Part shown: piece by piece, positions 11,601 through 23,947 of the stretch
How the letters are laid out: each line of letters opens with the position of its first letter
Position numbering within the stretch: the stretch's first letter is position 1
Source of the DNA: Triticum aestivum
Lineage: Eukaryota; Streptophyta; Magnoliopsida; Poales; Poaceae
Length of the DNA stretch: 64,000 nt
Direction of reading: 5' to 3'
NCBI RefSeq assembly: GCF_018294505.1
Contig: NC_057802.1
Coordinates: 312,098,209 to 312,162,208 of the forward strand
Program-made: the position numbers and the translations under genes
Notes under the pieces: generated by a model
Databases searched by the model: none
What the model was told of the DNA's origin: nothing
Seen by the model: only the letters and a program-made list of their open reading frames with translations

Positions 11601-12460
11601 CACTCATTATCAACTCACAGTTGTATCACCAATTCCTTCAAAAAAATAGATAAAAATATTTGAGCATGCATAAATAGCATGCACTAATCATTCCACCAAA
11701 TTTCTAGTTTGATTTTAGTCCATACCTCAAGATATAATAGAAAGATCCATTTCGGAATAGCATTAGAAAACATTATTCATTGTGGGCTTTCAATTCAGCA
11801 CTATTGACAAATAAAAATTTCCTTTCTTTATTTCGAGTTGTGGATTAAATTTGAAGTAATTTTTTGTGTTTGATGGATATGTATAGTCAGTTTTATTTGA
11901 TTTCTTATAAACGTTTCCAAAGTGTTGATAGTATTAGGTATACGCGCATATATAACCTTACCCGTATGAGCACCTCCGAGAGACCGAATCGGCAAATCTT
12001 GAGGTTGACGAAGTGTAGTCGATGAGAATATCTCCTCCCACAGAATAAACACCATCAAAAGTACAAAATAAACCCCAAAAATCAAAACAAACTCTGGTAG
12101 GCTCAATCCGTACTCCATCCATGGTTATATGATCCACAAAGTCCATGTCCTAGGCTGATGCCCTATGCCGATGACCCACATTGCACATTGCAGGTATGTG
12201 GGCTTACCATCTCCTCTGGTGAAAAGAGTGGGCATTAGAATTAGGGTTGGATAGGATACGCAAGAGATGTGCAAGGTTGTACCAAGTTTGCAAGAAACTT
12301 TGCAGGTGACCTCCTCCGGGTCGGCATCTAAGAGTAAACATCATGATTTGTGCTAGAGGGTATGCATGCCTCGGTGAGCCAAGATATTTCCTATATGACA
12401 CTCACTACGTCAAATGATGCTCCATGGTCAGGTCCATCTGTTTTAGAAGATTTTTTTTTT
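11601..12460. other. AT-rich intergenic, no supported gene
   Basis: The section at about 11940-12120 (ctccgagagaccgaatcgg, then cttgaggttgacgaagt) matches, from memory, a sequence recurrent in wheat intergenic DNA, so it is probably a repeat. Nothing else is recognisable. Confidence 0.3.
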
Positions 12461-14709
12461 GCGTTTGTTGCTCTGCCTAATCACTTCTATTCCTTTTCTC
12501 TCATATTTCTACTTTCTGTTGGTTTTTCCTTGTGTTTTCTTCTTCTTCTAGTTAAGAATGGGTTTATTTTGTTTTGTTTTTGGTTTTGCCCTTTTCCTTT
12601 TTTGGCTTTGGTTCCGGCTGGGTTGTCTACATTCTTCATTTCTCCTTCATTTGTACCAGTTTTCTTTCAATTATATATTTGTAAATTCTTTTTTCCTAAT
12701 TTTATTTTTCCCTTTTTATTACTTCATTATTTCTAATTTAAAAACATTTTTGAATATTTCCTAAAGTCGTTAACATTTTTTAATACAAAATAAAATTTAA
12801 TTTTGAGAAAATTTACTAAACCGAGGATCATTTTTAAGCTGTTTATATTTTAAAATACATTTTTCAATACAAAGTGAATATCATTTGGAGATAATTGATG
12901 AACCTTTTTAGAAAAATGGTTTTTTACACAGTGAATATCTTCTGGATGTACTTCATGAACCTTTTTTGAAAAATGCTAACGCATTTAAAAAAAATGTTCA
13001 CGTATGAAAAATAAAATTACATAATGAGATCCAAAACAATCAAAATAAATCGCAGAAATTGACTGAAAAAGCTAAAATAGATGAGCTCGGAAATGAAAAT
13101 CGTAAAAAAGGAGTAGCGATAGGAGGAGCTTTGTGTCACATGCCAACTAGGCTTGCCCAATTAGTGGCCTCGTGCATTTACTCGACTATATTTTCTGAAG
13201 TAGGCGCATGAATATATGCGGCAGCCAGCCCAAAAGCTATATCTCGCTTTTAGCCACATGGAAGGAGCTCTTGCCTCAAGGATTTACATGCGCGCTACCG
13301 TATTGGACCAACCCATTAATTCGCTCGTGCTTGAGGTTGCAAAAACAAGTTTTTTATTTCGGTTTCTTTTCCACCGAGTGGAGACCCGGTTAGCAATCTC
13401 AAACCTAGATATATGCAAATCATACTTCGGTTTCTTTTCCTTTTCTGTTTCTTCGATTTTCTTTATTTCTATATCAGTTTTTCTTTTATTTCTTTGGTAC
13501 ATGTCAATTTTCTTTCTTTTCGTTGTTTTTTTGTTTTTGTTTGTTATATTTCGTGTTTTTTCAAAAACAAAATAAAGTTTGCTAAGTTTTTTGTTTCTGT
13601 CCTATTCAATAGTTTTTTATTCTATATTTTCGTGTTTATATATTTTTGGTTTTATTCGAGGGTTTTCAAAACAAACCAACATTTTTTAATACATTAGGTA
13701 AATGTTTCATATTTTTTAAGTACATGATTAATATTTTTGAAAATATATTTTTTGATGTCTATCTTTTTTCATACACATTATATATTTTTATATATACATT
13801 TAAAAATTATAAAAATAACATTTTTCCGATAGATGACTTTTTAAATACATATTTTGATGTCTATCTTTTTCAAACAGATTATACTTTTTTTATATACACA
13901 TGAACTGTTTTGTAAATGTTAAACATTTTTCCATTATATGATTACATTTTCAGAAACACTCTTTTGATGTCTACATTTTCCCATACACACTGTGCATTTT
14001 TTGTATACATCAGGGACATTTTTATGAAATTTTAATTTTTTCTAAATACGTGATTAACATTTTGAAATGCATGCTTTGATTTCTATCCTTTTAATACACG
14101 TTGTACATTTTTTATATACATAAGGAACATTTTTTAATACACGTTTAACATTTTACGGATAGATGATTAACATTATTATAAAATACATGTTTTGATGACT
14201 AGCTTTTTAATACACACCGTACATTATTAATGTACATTTAAACATTTTTTATATACGCGTTTACAATATATGATTAACTTATTTCAAAACAAACTTTTTG
14301 ATGATTGCTTTTTTTTCATACACCTTGTACACATTATGTATACATTAGGAACATTTTGCTATACAGGTTTAAAAATTTTAAATACAAGTTTTGGTATCTA
14401 GTTCTTTTCATACACGTTGTATTTTTTTCTATATACATCATAAACATTTTTATACACATTAAGCATTTTTTAAATGTGGGATTAATCTTTTTTACAGAAT
14501 TTTCAGTACAATACATTTAAAATAAAGTAAAAATGGGAAACAAATATATAGGAAAAGCAAGTTGAAAAACAAGGGCTTAAGTTCCCATGCGTTGGCTGGG
14601 CAATTGGGGCTGGTGCTTCAGGCACGCGGGAGCCACAGTCTGTTTTTTTTTCTTTCTGTTTTCTGTTCTCATTTTTTGTTATTTTTGTACTTTTCTTTAT
14701 ACTTTAATA
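12461..14709. repeat. T-rich, degenerate AT minisatellite-like block (left arm)
   Basis: From about 12480 to 12740 and 13330 to 13650 the plus strand is nearly pure T with C. From 12760 to 14510 loosely repeated units such as acattttttaatacac, ttttatatacat and ttttgatgtctatc recur every few tens of bases. The ORFs here are low-complexity Phe/Tyr/Ile-rich strings and are not genes. Moderately complex islands at 13130-13420 and 14570-14640 (gttggctgggcaattgg) break the pattern. Such AT-rich blocks in Triticeae are usually parts of long terminal-inverted-repeat DNA elements. I cannot prove boundaries because a gap follows. Confidence 0.55.
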
Positions 14710-15041
14710 NNNNNNNNNNNNNNNNNNNNNNNNNNNNNNNNNNNNNNNNNNNNNNNNNNNNNNNNNNNNNNNNNNNNNNNNNNNNNNNNNNNNNNNNNNN
14801 NNNNNNNNNNNNNNNNNNNNNNNNNNNNNNNNNNNNNNNNNNNNNNNNNNNNNNNNNNNNNNNNNNNNNNNNNNNNNNNNNNNNNNNNNNNNNNNNNNNN
14901 NNNNNNNNNNNNNNNNNNNNNNNNNNNNNNNNNNNNNNNNNNNNNNNNNNNNNNNNNNNNNNNNNNNNNNNNNNNNNNNNNNNNNNNNNNNNNNNNNNNN
15001 NNNNNNNNNNNNNNNNNNNNNNNNNNNNNNNNNNNNNNNNN
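14710..15041. other. assembly gap (332 N)
   Basis: The N run falls exactly between a T-rich and an A-rich repeat arm, suggesting that low complexity or a fold-back structure defeated assembly. Confidence 0.99.
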
Positions 15042-15935
15042 ATTACAAAAAACACACTTCAAAAACACATTTGAAAAATGTTGAATAAGTATTAAAAAAT
15101 GTTGAACAAGAATTTGAAAAATATTGAACAAGTATTTGAAAAATCTTGAATAAAAATTTAAAATGTTGAACAAGGATTTGGAAAGATGTTGAATAGGTAT
15201 TATAAAAATGTTGGACGAGTATATGAAAACTGTTGAACAAAATTTGAAAAATGTTCAACGACTAATTGCAAAATGTTGAATAAGTATTAAAAATATTGAA
15301 CACTTATTTAAAAAATGTTTTATAGGTATTAAAAAATTGACGAGTATTTAATTTTTTTGAATAAGTATTAAAAATGTTGACCAAGTATTTAAAAAACGTT
15401 GAATAAATATTAGAAGATTAAACAAGTATTTGAAAGATGTTGAAAAACGGTTCGGAGAATGTTGAACGTGTATAAAAAACGTTGATCCCTTGTTAGAAAA
15501 AAAAAGACATTTACCAAAATGTAGAGTGCAAACAAAAACAAACATATGAAAACACACGAGAAAAACAAAACATGAAGAACAAAGAAGAAAACCAAATGAA
15601 AAATGGACGAAAAAAGGTAACGCACAAGAATGAAACAATTCTGATATGAGAAGAAAGAAGACAGAATGCAAAAAACGGAGAAGAAAAACCAAATGAAACA
15701 AAAGAAAAAGAAAAAAATATTCAATAAGTTGTAAAAAATGTTGAACGAGTATTTGAAAAGTGTTGAGCGAGTGTTAAAATGTGGAACAAGTATCTGAAAA
15801 GTGTCGAATAAGCGTTCGGACAATGAAAAATGAAAGAAAAGGGAGAAAAAAATGAAGAAACAAAAGAAAAGAATTGAAAAAAAGGGAAGGAAAAGAACAA
15901 AAAAAGAGAGGAGAAAACCGACACGTAGTGCTTTA
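15042..15935. repeat. A-rich degenerate array with ~22-bp unit (right arm)
   Basis: From 15060 to about 15480, and again at 15720-15820, a unit close to aaaatgttgaacaagtattt is repeated with many substitutions and small indels. Between and after these the plus strand is almost pure A/G (15490-15720, 15820-15915). The strand bias is opposite to that left of the gap. Open frames on the minus strand (Phe/Ser/Ile-rich) are by-products. Confidence 0.7.
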
Positions 15936-16180
15936 AGTGGGTTGTGCCCTAGCTATTGTCAACTCCTGGCATGGCGCGGCGGCTAGTGCGCTGCGTTTGT
16001 TTGTGCGCGACCATGTATCGTTCGCTGGTACTTCAATTTTTCCCTTCTATTTTTGTGCGCGAACATGGGCCAGCCCAGTAAACGATCACCCCGGAAACCT
16101 TGGTGCGATCGAACGCTGGCGCGTCGCTTAATGCGACAAATAGTCGCTGCGTTACGCAGCAATGTACAATTTGCTTCTTT
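15936..16180. other. complex island between repeat arms
   Basis: This short GC-richer stretch (gtgcgcgaccatgtatcg, gcgatcgaacgctgg) has no long ORF or motif. It may be the end of the AT-rich element to its left or pre-insertion sequence. Confidence 0.35.
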
Positions 16181-17560
16181 TCTCTCTCTCTTTTTTTTTC
16201 GGTTTTCTCCTTTATTATTAAGTAAATATCATAAACATACCAGTTGTGTTTAGAAAAATGTTCAAGTTCAATGAAAAATGTTCTCATGAAATAAAAATTA
16301 TTTAACACGCGTTAAAAAAGTTTGCCATGCATTAGAAATAATCATCCTATAATATAGAAAAAAAGTTCAATGTACATTGCAAAAAAGTTTTGACACATTT
16401 ACAGAAAAATGTTCATCATATATTTGAAAATGATCTCGTGCACTTAAAAATCAGCATGTATTTTAAAATTTATTTGCGTGTTTATTATAAAAACAGTCAT
16501 CATGTATTTTCAGTATGTTCTCCATGTATTAAGAAATATTCATGAAATGTTCAATCAGTCTAAAATAATATTCATCAGACATAAAAGTTTGCCAGCGCAG
16601 ATCTACAAAAATGTCTTTACCATTCAAAATATTCCTCATAATATTTCAAATATGTTCACACATTTAAAACTATGTTTGTGACATTTTTTAAAAATATTCC
16701 TGATACGTGAAAATTTGTTTGCACAGTTTTGAAAACTGTTTGTACCAGATAAAAATGCCCGTGACATTTTAAATGTTCACGCGTTTCTAAGATTGATCAA
16801 TTTCAAAAAAAAATGTTAATGAAGTGCAAAAATATGTCTTCTTAGTTTTTAAAAATATATGTATTATTTAAAAAAAATCTCATGTTAAAAAATATGGTCA
16901 TGAGTTCCTGACATTTTCTAAAAAATGTCCATGCTGTATAAAAAATTGTTTGTGCAATTTCAATATAATCTGTACCATTTAAAAATTTCCCGTGACTTTT
17001 AAATATGTTAAACGTTTGAAAATATAGTCATAACTTTTTAAAAATTGTTCATAAAGTGTAAAATTTTGCTCACTTAGTTTTCCAAAAAAGATCTTTATTC
17101 TTTTTAAAGAACGTTCACACATTTAAAATTTTGGTCATGACATCTTCCAAAAATGAAATATGAAAATTTGTTCACGCAATTTTGGAAAATGTCTGTGTCA
17201 TTTCAAAAAATATTGACTGTACTTAAAAATGCTCGTGAATATCAAAAAAATTGTTCACACAATTTTAGTATTTTTTTTACAGAAACTCACACAAATTTGA
17301 AAATTCAAAAGTAAACAAGAATGTAACATAGAAAATAAGTAGACAAAAGAAAAGTACAAAAAAACTATACTAAAACTGGGTTCTTCGATTTTTTTTTAAA
17401 TGGAAAGTAATAAAACAAAAAAAGAAGCAAACATGGAAGAGGAAAATGAAATAAAAAATAAAAGCTTAAGTAGTAAAATGAAAATAGGAAAAGAAAATTT
17501 CAAGCAAAAATAAATGGAGCACCCAAACTATCTCCCCTCAGAAAACAAGATAAAACTGAA
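16181..17560. repeat. A/T-rich degenerate repeat with ttca/tgttca-type units
   Basis: Loose repetition of units such as aaaaatgttcatcat, acatttaaaa and tcatgacattttctaaaaaatg recurs throughout, with no coding potential. It resembles in style, but not in exact unit, the arrays at 12760-14500 and 15060-15480. Confidence 0.55.
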
Positions 17561-17792
17561 AGAAATGATCCGCGTTAGGTGTAATCGAAAGAAAAATCCC
17601 ATACATGTGCTTACTGGGTCGCTGTGAAAAGGCAGGCAGTATAGAGTCGTCACAGTAAGCGATGTATAACATCTGTGTTGCTTACTGCTTGTTGAGCTGC
17701 ATTTCGCAAGTGCCTTTTCTTTAACTTGTATGTGTAGCCCTTTTTCTTGTTATCCCAAAACCTTTTCGTTGGGATATCCTTTCTTGTTCATG

Positions 17793-18268
17793 TGTGTCGG
17801 TGTCAAAACCGGCGGATCTCGGGTAGGGGGTCCCGAACTGTGCGTCTAAGGTCGATGGTAACAGGAGGCGGAGGACACGATGTTTACCCAGGTTCGGGCC
17901 CTCTCTATGGAGGTAATACCCTACTTCCTGCTTGATTGATCTTCATGAATATGAGTATTACAAGAGTAGATCTACCATGAGATCGTAATGGCTAAAACCC
18001 TAAAAGTCTAGCCTGTATGACTATGATTCTTGCCTCTACGGACTAATCCCTCCGGTTTATATAGACACCGGAGGGGACTAGGGTTGTACAAAGTCGGTTA
18101 CAGAGAAAGGAATCTTCATATCAGGACGCCAAGCTTGCCTTCCTCGCCAAGGAGAGTCCTATCCGGACACGGGAGAGAGTCTTCGGTCTTGTATCTTCAT
18201 AGCCCGTCAGTCCGGCCCACGTATCATAGTCCGGACGCCCGAGGACCCCTTAATCCAGGTCTCCCTCA
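17793..18268 (-). repeat. 3' LTR of element A
   Basis: The 476-bp LTR begins TGTCGGTGTCAAAACCGG on the plus strand and ends CTCCCTCA. It shares this layout with the 470-bp LTRs of element B (inverted) and the split LTR of element C. On its own strand it holds the TATATAAACCGG promoter-like motif (about 18055-18066 plus strand). Confidence 0.85.
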
Positions 18269-18806
18269 GTAGCCCCTGAACCAGGCTTCAATGACGATGT
18301 GTCCGGCGTGTAGATTGTCGTCGGCATTGCAAGGCGGGTTCCTTCTCCGAATACTCCAACACAGTCTTCGGACATAACGACCGTGTCCGGCTCTGCAAAA
18401 CGAGCACCACGCATAACCGCAGAGAATATAATATTTCACGAGTCCAATCCGCTGACAACTTTTATAACGTGATACCACGTCATCACCCAGTTATTATTTC
18501 GAACCATTTTTCGGCCTGCCGCATCGAGATGCGGTCTCATTGGCACGTCTTGTCAAAGCAGAGATCGTGTCCCCTTATTGCGGGATTCTCATCAATACGG
18601 GCATGGGTAACTCAACCGTGCCATCTGCACGGCCCCTTGGGAACAGGCGAGTTTTAAGGCGAGTGGGGAGGCACTTGATATTCACTGCCTTTATAAGGAG
18701 ATAAGGATTCCTCTCTTTCACCCACGCCTTCTCTCTCTCTGCCCTCCCATTCTCGAGCTCCAGTGCCCAAGCCCTCATATTTTCCGCCTTGAGAAAGCAC
18801 TCGACC
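18269..18806 (+). promoter_or_regulatory. Upstream region and TATA box of antisense gene in A
   Basis: About 540 bp separate the LTR from the antisense ATG. The same spacing is seen in B (553 bp) and C (543 bp). A TTTATAA box at 18690-18696 lies 111 bp before the ATG, followed by a pyrimidine-rich leader (ctctctctctgccctccc). The corresponding box occurs in B and C at nearly the same distance. I infer a class II promoter serving the antisense gene. Confidence 0.6.
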
Positions 18807-20130
18807 ATGTCCGGATCTAGAGCGCAAGGCAAGTGGATGGCCTCCTCCGTCAAGGAGAAGGACATCACCAATCTTCGGGAGGCCGGGTACCTGGCGAAAG
18901 AAATCGCCCATCGGCTTCCGGCCAAGGGGCAAATCGTCCCCACACCGAAACCCAATGAAAGGGTGGTGTTCATCCCCCACTTCGTCCGCGGGTTAGGGTT
19001 TCCTCTCCACCCTTTCGTCTGCGGACTCATGTTCTATTATGGGCTATATTTCCATGATCTAGCCCCAAACTCCTTCCTCAACATCTCGGCATTCATTGTC
19101 GTGTGCGAGGCCTTCCTCCGCATTCCACCCCACTTCGGACTGTGGCTTAAAATCTTCCACGTGAAGCCGAAGGTGGTGGATGGCCAACACGCGGAGTGCG
19201 GAGGCGCCATGGTGAGCAAGATGCCCAATGTTACATGGCCCAAAGGTACTTTTGTGGAGACCGTCAAAGAGTGGCAGAAACTATGGTTCTATATAACAGA
19301 GCCCCACGACGCCTCCTGGGCCGCGACTCCCGAATTCAAGTACGGAGCTCCAGTGCGGCTAACCTCCTGGATAGAGAAGGGCCCGAATTGGTCTTCGTCG
19401 GACGAGCTGATAGCGCTGCAAACGCGCATCCAAAGCATGGTGGACAAGAACATCAAGCTCGTCAACGTGATCCAGGTGATGCTAGTTCGCCGGATTCTTC
19501 CATGCCAGAGCCGGACTTGCCCTTTATGGGAATTCGATCCGGAGGAGCACCAGAACTTGGAAAGGCTCTTCGGAACCACGCACGAAGATATCTGGAAGTT
19601 GCTCTTCAAGGGCAACGAGACGCCACCGGAGACAACCGAGGACCGCGGGCACGCCCTGGCCCATCCCGCCAGTGCGGTAAGTATTTCACGTTTCAGGGCG
19701 CATACTTTACTTTCTTAGTCGTGGAGGATATCTAAACCTCACTGTTTATTTTTCCAGGGCTGGACAAAGAAGGCGGAGCGGATTCGGTGTCCGGCTCCGC
19801 TGCCCGAGGAACTAGCAATTCCGCTCCTGACGAAGATGCTGGTTCTGGCGCCCTACCAGGCGCCAGAGAAGAAGGCCAAGAAGAAGGCCAAGGGGGTCCA
19901 GAGTGGCCCCAGCCGCAAAGGAGCTTCAGACATGATGTCCGAAGACAATGAGACTCACTCCTCCGCCGCCGAAGACGAGGAGGAGGTGGAGGAGGAAAGC
20001 AGCTCTCCACTTGAGGGGGGAAGGAAGAAGAGGGCGGCCTCCACGAATCTGGAGGCAGAGGCATCCAAGAGGGTAAAGAGCTCCCTCGCAGATAAATCCG
20101 CGTGGGACGTTGACAGCAGCCCACAGCCGC

Positions 20131-20600
20131 TGAGGGAGTCCTGGATTAGGGGGTCCTCGGACAGCCGGACTATATCCTTTGGCCGGACTGTTGGACTATG
20201 AAGATACAAGATTGAAGACTTCGTCCCATGTCCGGATGGGACTCTCCTTGGCGTGGAAGGCAAGCTTGGCAATACGGATATGTAGATTTCCTCCCTTGTA
20301 ACCGACTCTGTGTAACCCTAGCCCTCTCCGGTGTCCATATAAACCGGAAGGTTTAGTCCGTAGGACAACAACAATCATACCATAGGCTAGCTTCTAGGGT
20401 TTAGCCTCTACGATCTCGTGGTAGATCAACTCTTGTAATACTCATATCATCAAGATCAATCAAGCAGGAAGTAGGGTATTACCTCCATCGAGAGGGCCCG
20501 AACCTGGGTAAACATTGTGTCCCCCGCCTCCTGTTACCATCCGCCTTAGACGCACAGTTCGGGACCCCCTACCCGAGATCCGCCTGTTTTGACACCGATA
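20131..20600 (+). repeat. 5' LTR of element B
   Basis: Begins TGAGGGAGTCCTGGATTAGG and ends GACACCGATA; the terminal CA is mutated to TA. A CATATAAACC TATA-like box lies near 20336. About 10 substitutions and no indels separate it from the 3' LTR by eye, giving about 2.1% divergence, roughly 0.8 million years at 1.3e-8 substitutions per site per year. Confidence 0.92.
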
Positions 20601-20647
20601 TTGGTGCTTTCATTGAGAGTTCCACTGTGCCGTCACCGTAAGGCTTG

Positions 20648-23600
20648 ATGGCTCCTTCGATCATCGGACAACTCGATGGCAACGATGCGATCCTGGGTGA
20701 GGATTTCCTCCCCGGACAGATCTTCGTGTTCGGCGGCTTCGTACTGTGGGCTAACTCGCTTGGCCATCTGGAGCAGATCGATAGCTACGCCCCTGGCCAT
20801 CAGGTCAGGTTTGGAAACTTGAACTATACTGCCGACATCCGTGGAGACTTGATCTTCGACGGATTCGAGCCCATGTTAGGTGCGCCGCACAATCACGACG
20901 AGCATGATTTAGCTCTGCCATCGGACTGTGTTCGGGAGATCACACCTGCAACTACTCCGACCCTCAATCCGGAACAAATTGCGCCATCTGTAGACGGGTG
21001 GATGGACCCCGCCACGGAGGCCGCACACTCAGTGGCGATAGCGCCGAATACTGACTTCACCTCCTACGAGACCCGTGTTGCCGAACCGTTGGATTCGTCC
21101 CCGGCCACGAACTCCGAGCCGCTTGTGTCCGTGCCCATCGAATCTGATTGGGCGCCGATCATGGAGTTTACCTCCTCAGATATCTTTCAGCACTCGCCTT
21201 TTGGCGATGTGCTAAATTCATTAAGGTCTCTCTCCCTGTCAGGAGACCCTTGGCCGAATTATGTCCGGCTAGAATGGGATGCGGACGACGAAGAAATTCG
21301 TGACCCACCCACCACCCACTTAGTAGCCACTGTCGACGATTTAACCAACATGCTCGACTTCGGCTCCAAAGACATCGACGGTATGGACGACGATGCAGGA
21401 GACGAACAAGAACCACCGCCCACAGGGCGCTGGACTGCCACCTCATCGTATGATATATACATGGTGGACACCCCCAAAGAAGGGGATGGCGATAAGACAA
21501 CGGAGGATAATCCCTCCAAGAAGCAACCCAAGCACCGACGTCAGTAGCGCTGCTCTAAGTCTTGCCATAGCAAAAGCAGCGATACCGGCACAAGAGACAA
21601 TAACGCTCCGGATAGTGCCGAAGACGACGATAATCCCCTCCAGCCAGATCTCGAGCGGGAGGATGAACAAGCTAGCCCTCCAGAACAGGCAGCAAACGAA
21701 GAATCAGAGGATGACAATTACATGCCTCTCTCCGAAGACGAAGTGAGCCTCGGCGACGAAGAATTTGTCGTGCCTGAGGATCCCGTCGAGCAGGAACGCT
21801 TCAAGCGCCGGCTTATAGCCACAGCAAACAGCCTGAAGAAAAAGCAACAACAGCTTCGAGCTGATCAAGATCTACTAGCGGATAGATGGACCGAAGTCCT
21901 GGCAGCCGAGGAATACGAACTCGAGCACCCAACCAAGAGTTATCCAAAGCGCAGGTTGCTACCTCAACTCGAGGAGGAAGCATTGAAACCTACATCACCA
22001 GCGTATGATGCGGCTGATCGGCCACCTCGTGGCCGAGACAGAGAGGCATTTTAGCCCGAAGTCCAGCCCGCACCCCGCCGCCAATCAAACAAAAATACCA
22101 AGGCCCGGGGCAACACGCGGGACCTGCGAGACGTATTGGAAAACAAGGCAAAACATGCAAGATCGATCTACGGATCACAGGGGCGCGCACCAACGCGGGA
22201 CGATGACTGTCACGCCGGATACACTAAAAGCAAATCCGGCCGGGCCGAATATAGCATACAAGACTCATATGAACTGCGTCGTGATATAGCCCGGCACAGA
22301 GGCGCCGCACACCCCCTATGCTTCACTGATGAAGTAATGGATCACGAATTCCCAGAGGGTTTTAAACCCGTAAATATTGAATCATATGATGGTACAACAT
22401 ACCCCGCGGTATGGATCGAGGATTTCCTCCTCCACATCCACATGGCTCGCGGTGATGATTTACATGCCATCAAGTACCTCCCACTAAAACTCAAAGGACC
22501 AGCTCGGCATTGGCTGAATAGCTTGCCAGCAGACTCCGTTGGCAGTTGGGAGGATTTGGAAGATGCATTCCTTGACAACTTCCAGGGCACTTATGTGCGA
22601 CCACCGGATGCTGATGACTTGAGCCATATAACTCAGCAGCCAGGGGAATCGGCCAGGCAATTCTGGACCCGGTTCCTAACTAAGAAAAACCAAATTGTCG
22701 ATTGTCCGGATGCAGAGGCCTTAGCGGCATTTAAGCATAACATCCGTGACGAGTGGCTCGCCCGGCACCTCGGCCAGGAGAAGCCGAAGTCTATGGCAGC
22801 CCTCACGACACTCATGACCCGCTTTTGAGCGGGCGAAGACAGCTGGCTGGCTCGCAGCAACAACACATCAAGAAGTCATGGCACTTCAGATACAAAGGAT
22901 ACTAACGGCAGACCGCGTCATTACAGACACAAGCGCCGCAACAACGGCGACAACGCCGAGGACACGGCAGTCAATGCCGGATTCAGCGGCTCTAAATCCG
23001 GTCAGTGGAAGAAACCGTTCAAAAGAAGCAATCCGGGCCCATCCAGTTTGGACCGCATACTCGATCGCTCGTGTCAAATTCACGGCACCCCCGATAAGCC
23101 AGCCAATCACACCAACAGAGAATGCTGGGTGTTCAAGCAGGCCGGCAATTTGAATGTCGAAAACAGGGACAAGGGGCTGCATAGCGACGAGGAGGAGGAG
23201 CCCCGGCCGCCGAACACAGGAGGACAGAAGAGGTTCCCTCCACAAGTGAAAACGGTGAACATGATATACGCAACCCACATTCCCAAGAGGGAACAGAAAC
23301 ATGCACTAAGGGACGTCTATGCGATGGAGTCAGTCGCCCCAAAGTTCAACCCATGATCCTCTTGTCCGATCACCTTCGATCGCAGGGACCACCCCACTAG
23401 TATTCGTCATGGCGGATCTGCCGCACTGGTCCTTGACCCCATCATCGACGGATTTCACCTCACTCGAGTCCTTATGGACGGCGGCAGCAGCCTGAACCTG
23501 CTCTATCAGGATACAGTGCGCAAAATGGGTATAGACCCCTCGAGGATCAAACCCACTAAAACCACCTTTAAAGGTATCATCCCAGGTGTGGAGGCCCATT

Positions 23601-23947
23601 GCACGGGCTCAATCACACTGGAAGTGGTCTTCGGATCTCCGGACAACTTCCGAAGCGAGGAGTTAATCTTCGATATCGTCCCGTTCCGTAGTGGCTATCA
23701 CGCACTGCTCGGGCGAACCGAATTTTAGAGATTCAATGCGGTACCGCATTATGCATACCTCAAGATCAAAATGCCAGGACCTCGTGGGGTTATAACAGTC
23801 AATGGAAACATAGAACGCTCGCTCCGCACAGAGGAGCACACTGCGGCCCTCGCAGCTGAGGCACAAAGCAGCCTTTTAAGGCAAACCGCCAATTCGGTGA
23901 TAAAGCCCCCGGACACCTTCAAGCGAGTCCGGAGTAACCTGCAATAG
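20648..23947 (+). pseudogene. gag-protease frame of element B, six nonsense codons, no frameshift
   Basis: One reading frame runs from the ATG at 20648 to 23947, interrupted only by stops at 21545 (TAG), 22052 (TAG), 22826 (TGA), 23354 (TGA), 23726 (TAG) and 23945 (TAG). The middle part (YPAVWIEDFLLHIHMA, LKGPARHWLNSLP, WEDLEDAFLDNFQGTY, ARQFWTRF) is the retrotransposon gag core, which forms the capsid. A CxxH(x8)HxxxxC cluster around 23080-23125 resembles a zinc knuckle. The protease segment has LMDGGSSLNLLY, with DGG in place of the usual DTG/DSG. No pol follows. Several stops fit single transitions (CAG to TAG, TGG to TGA), as expected of methylated, silenced DNA. Confidence 0.85.

Noticed and set aside
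13413..13903. Hydrophobic Phe/Ile/Tyr-rich ORFs resembling membrane proteins
   Set aside because: Translation of T-rich repeat DNA in any frame gives such strings.
14562..15173. Open frames across the second gap
   Set aside because: N run plus low-complexity T- or A-rich sequence; no protein motif.
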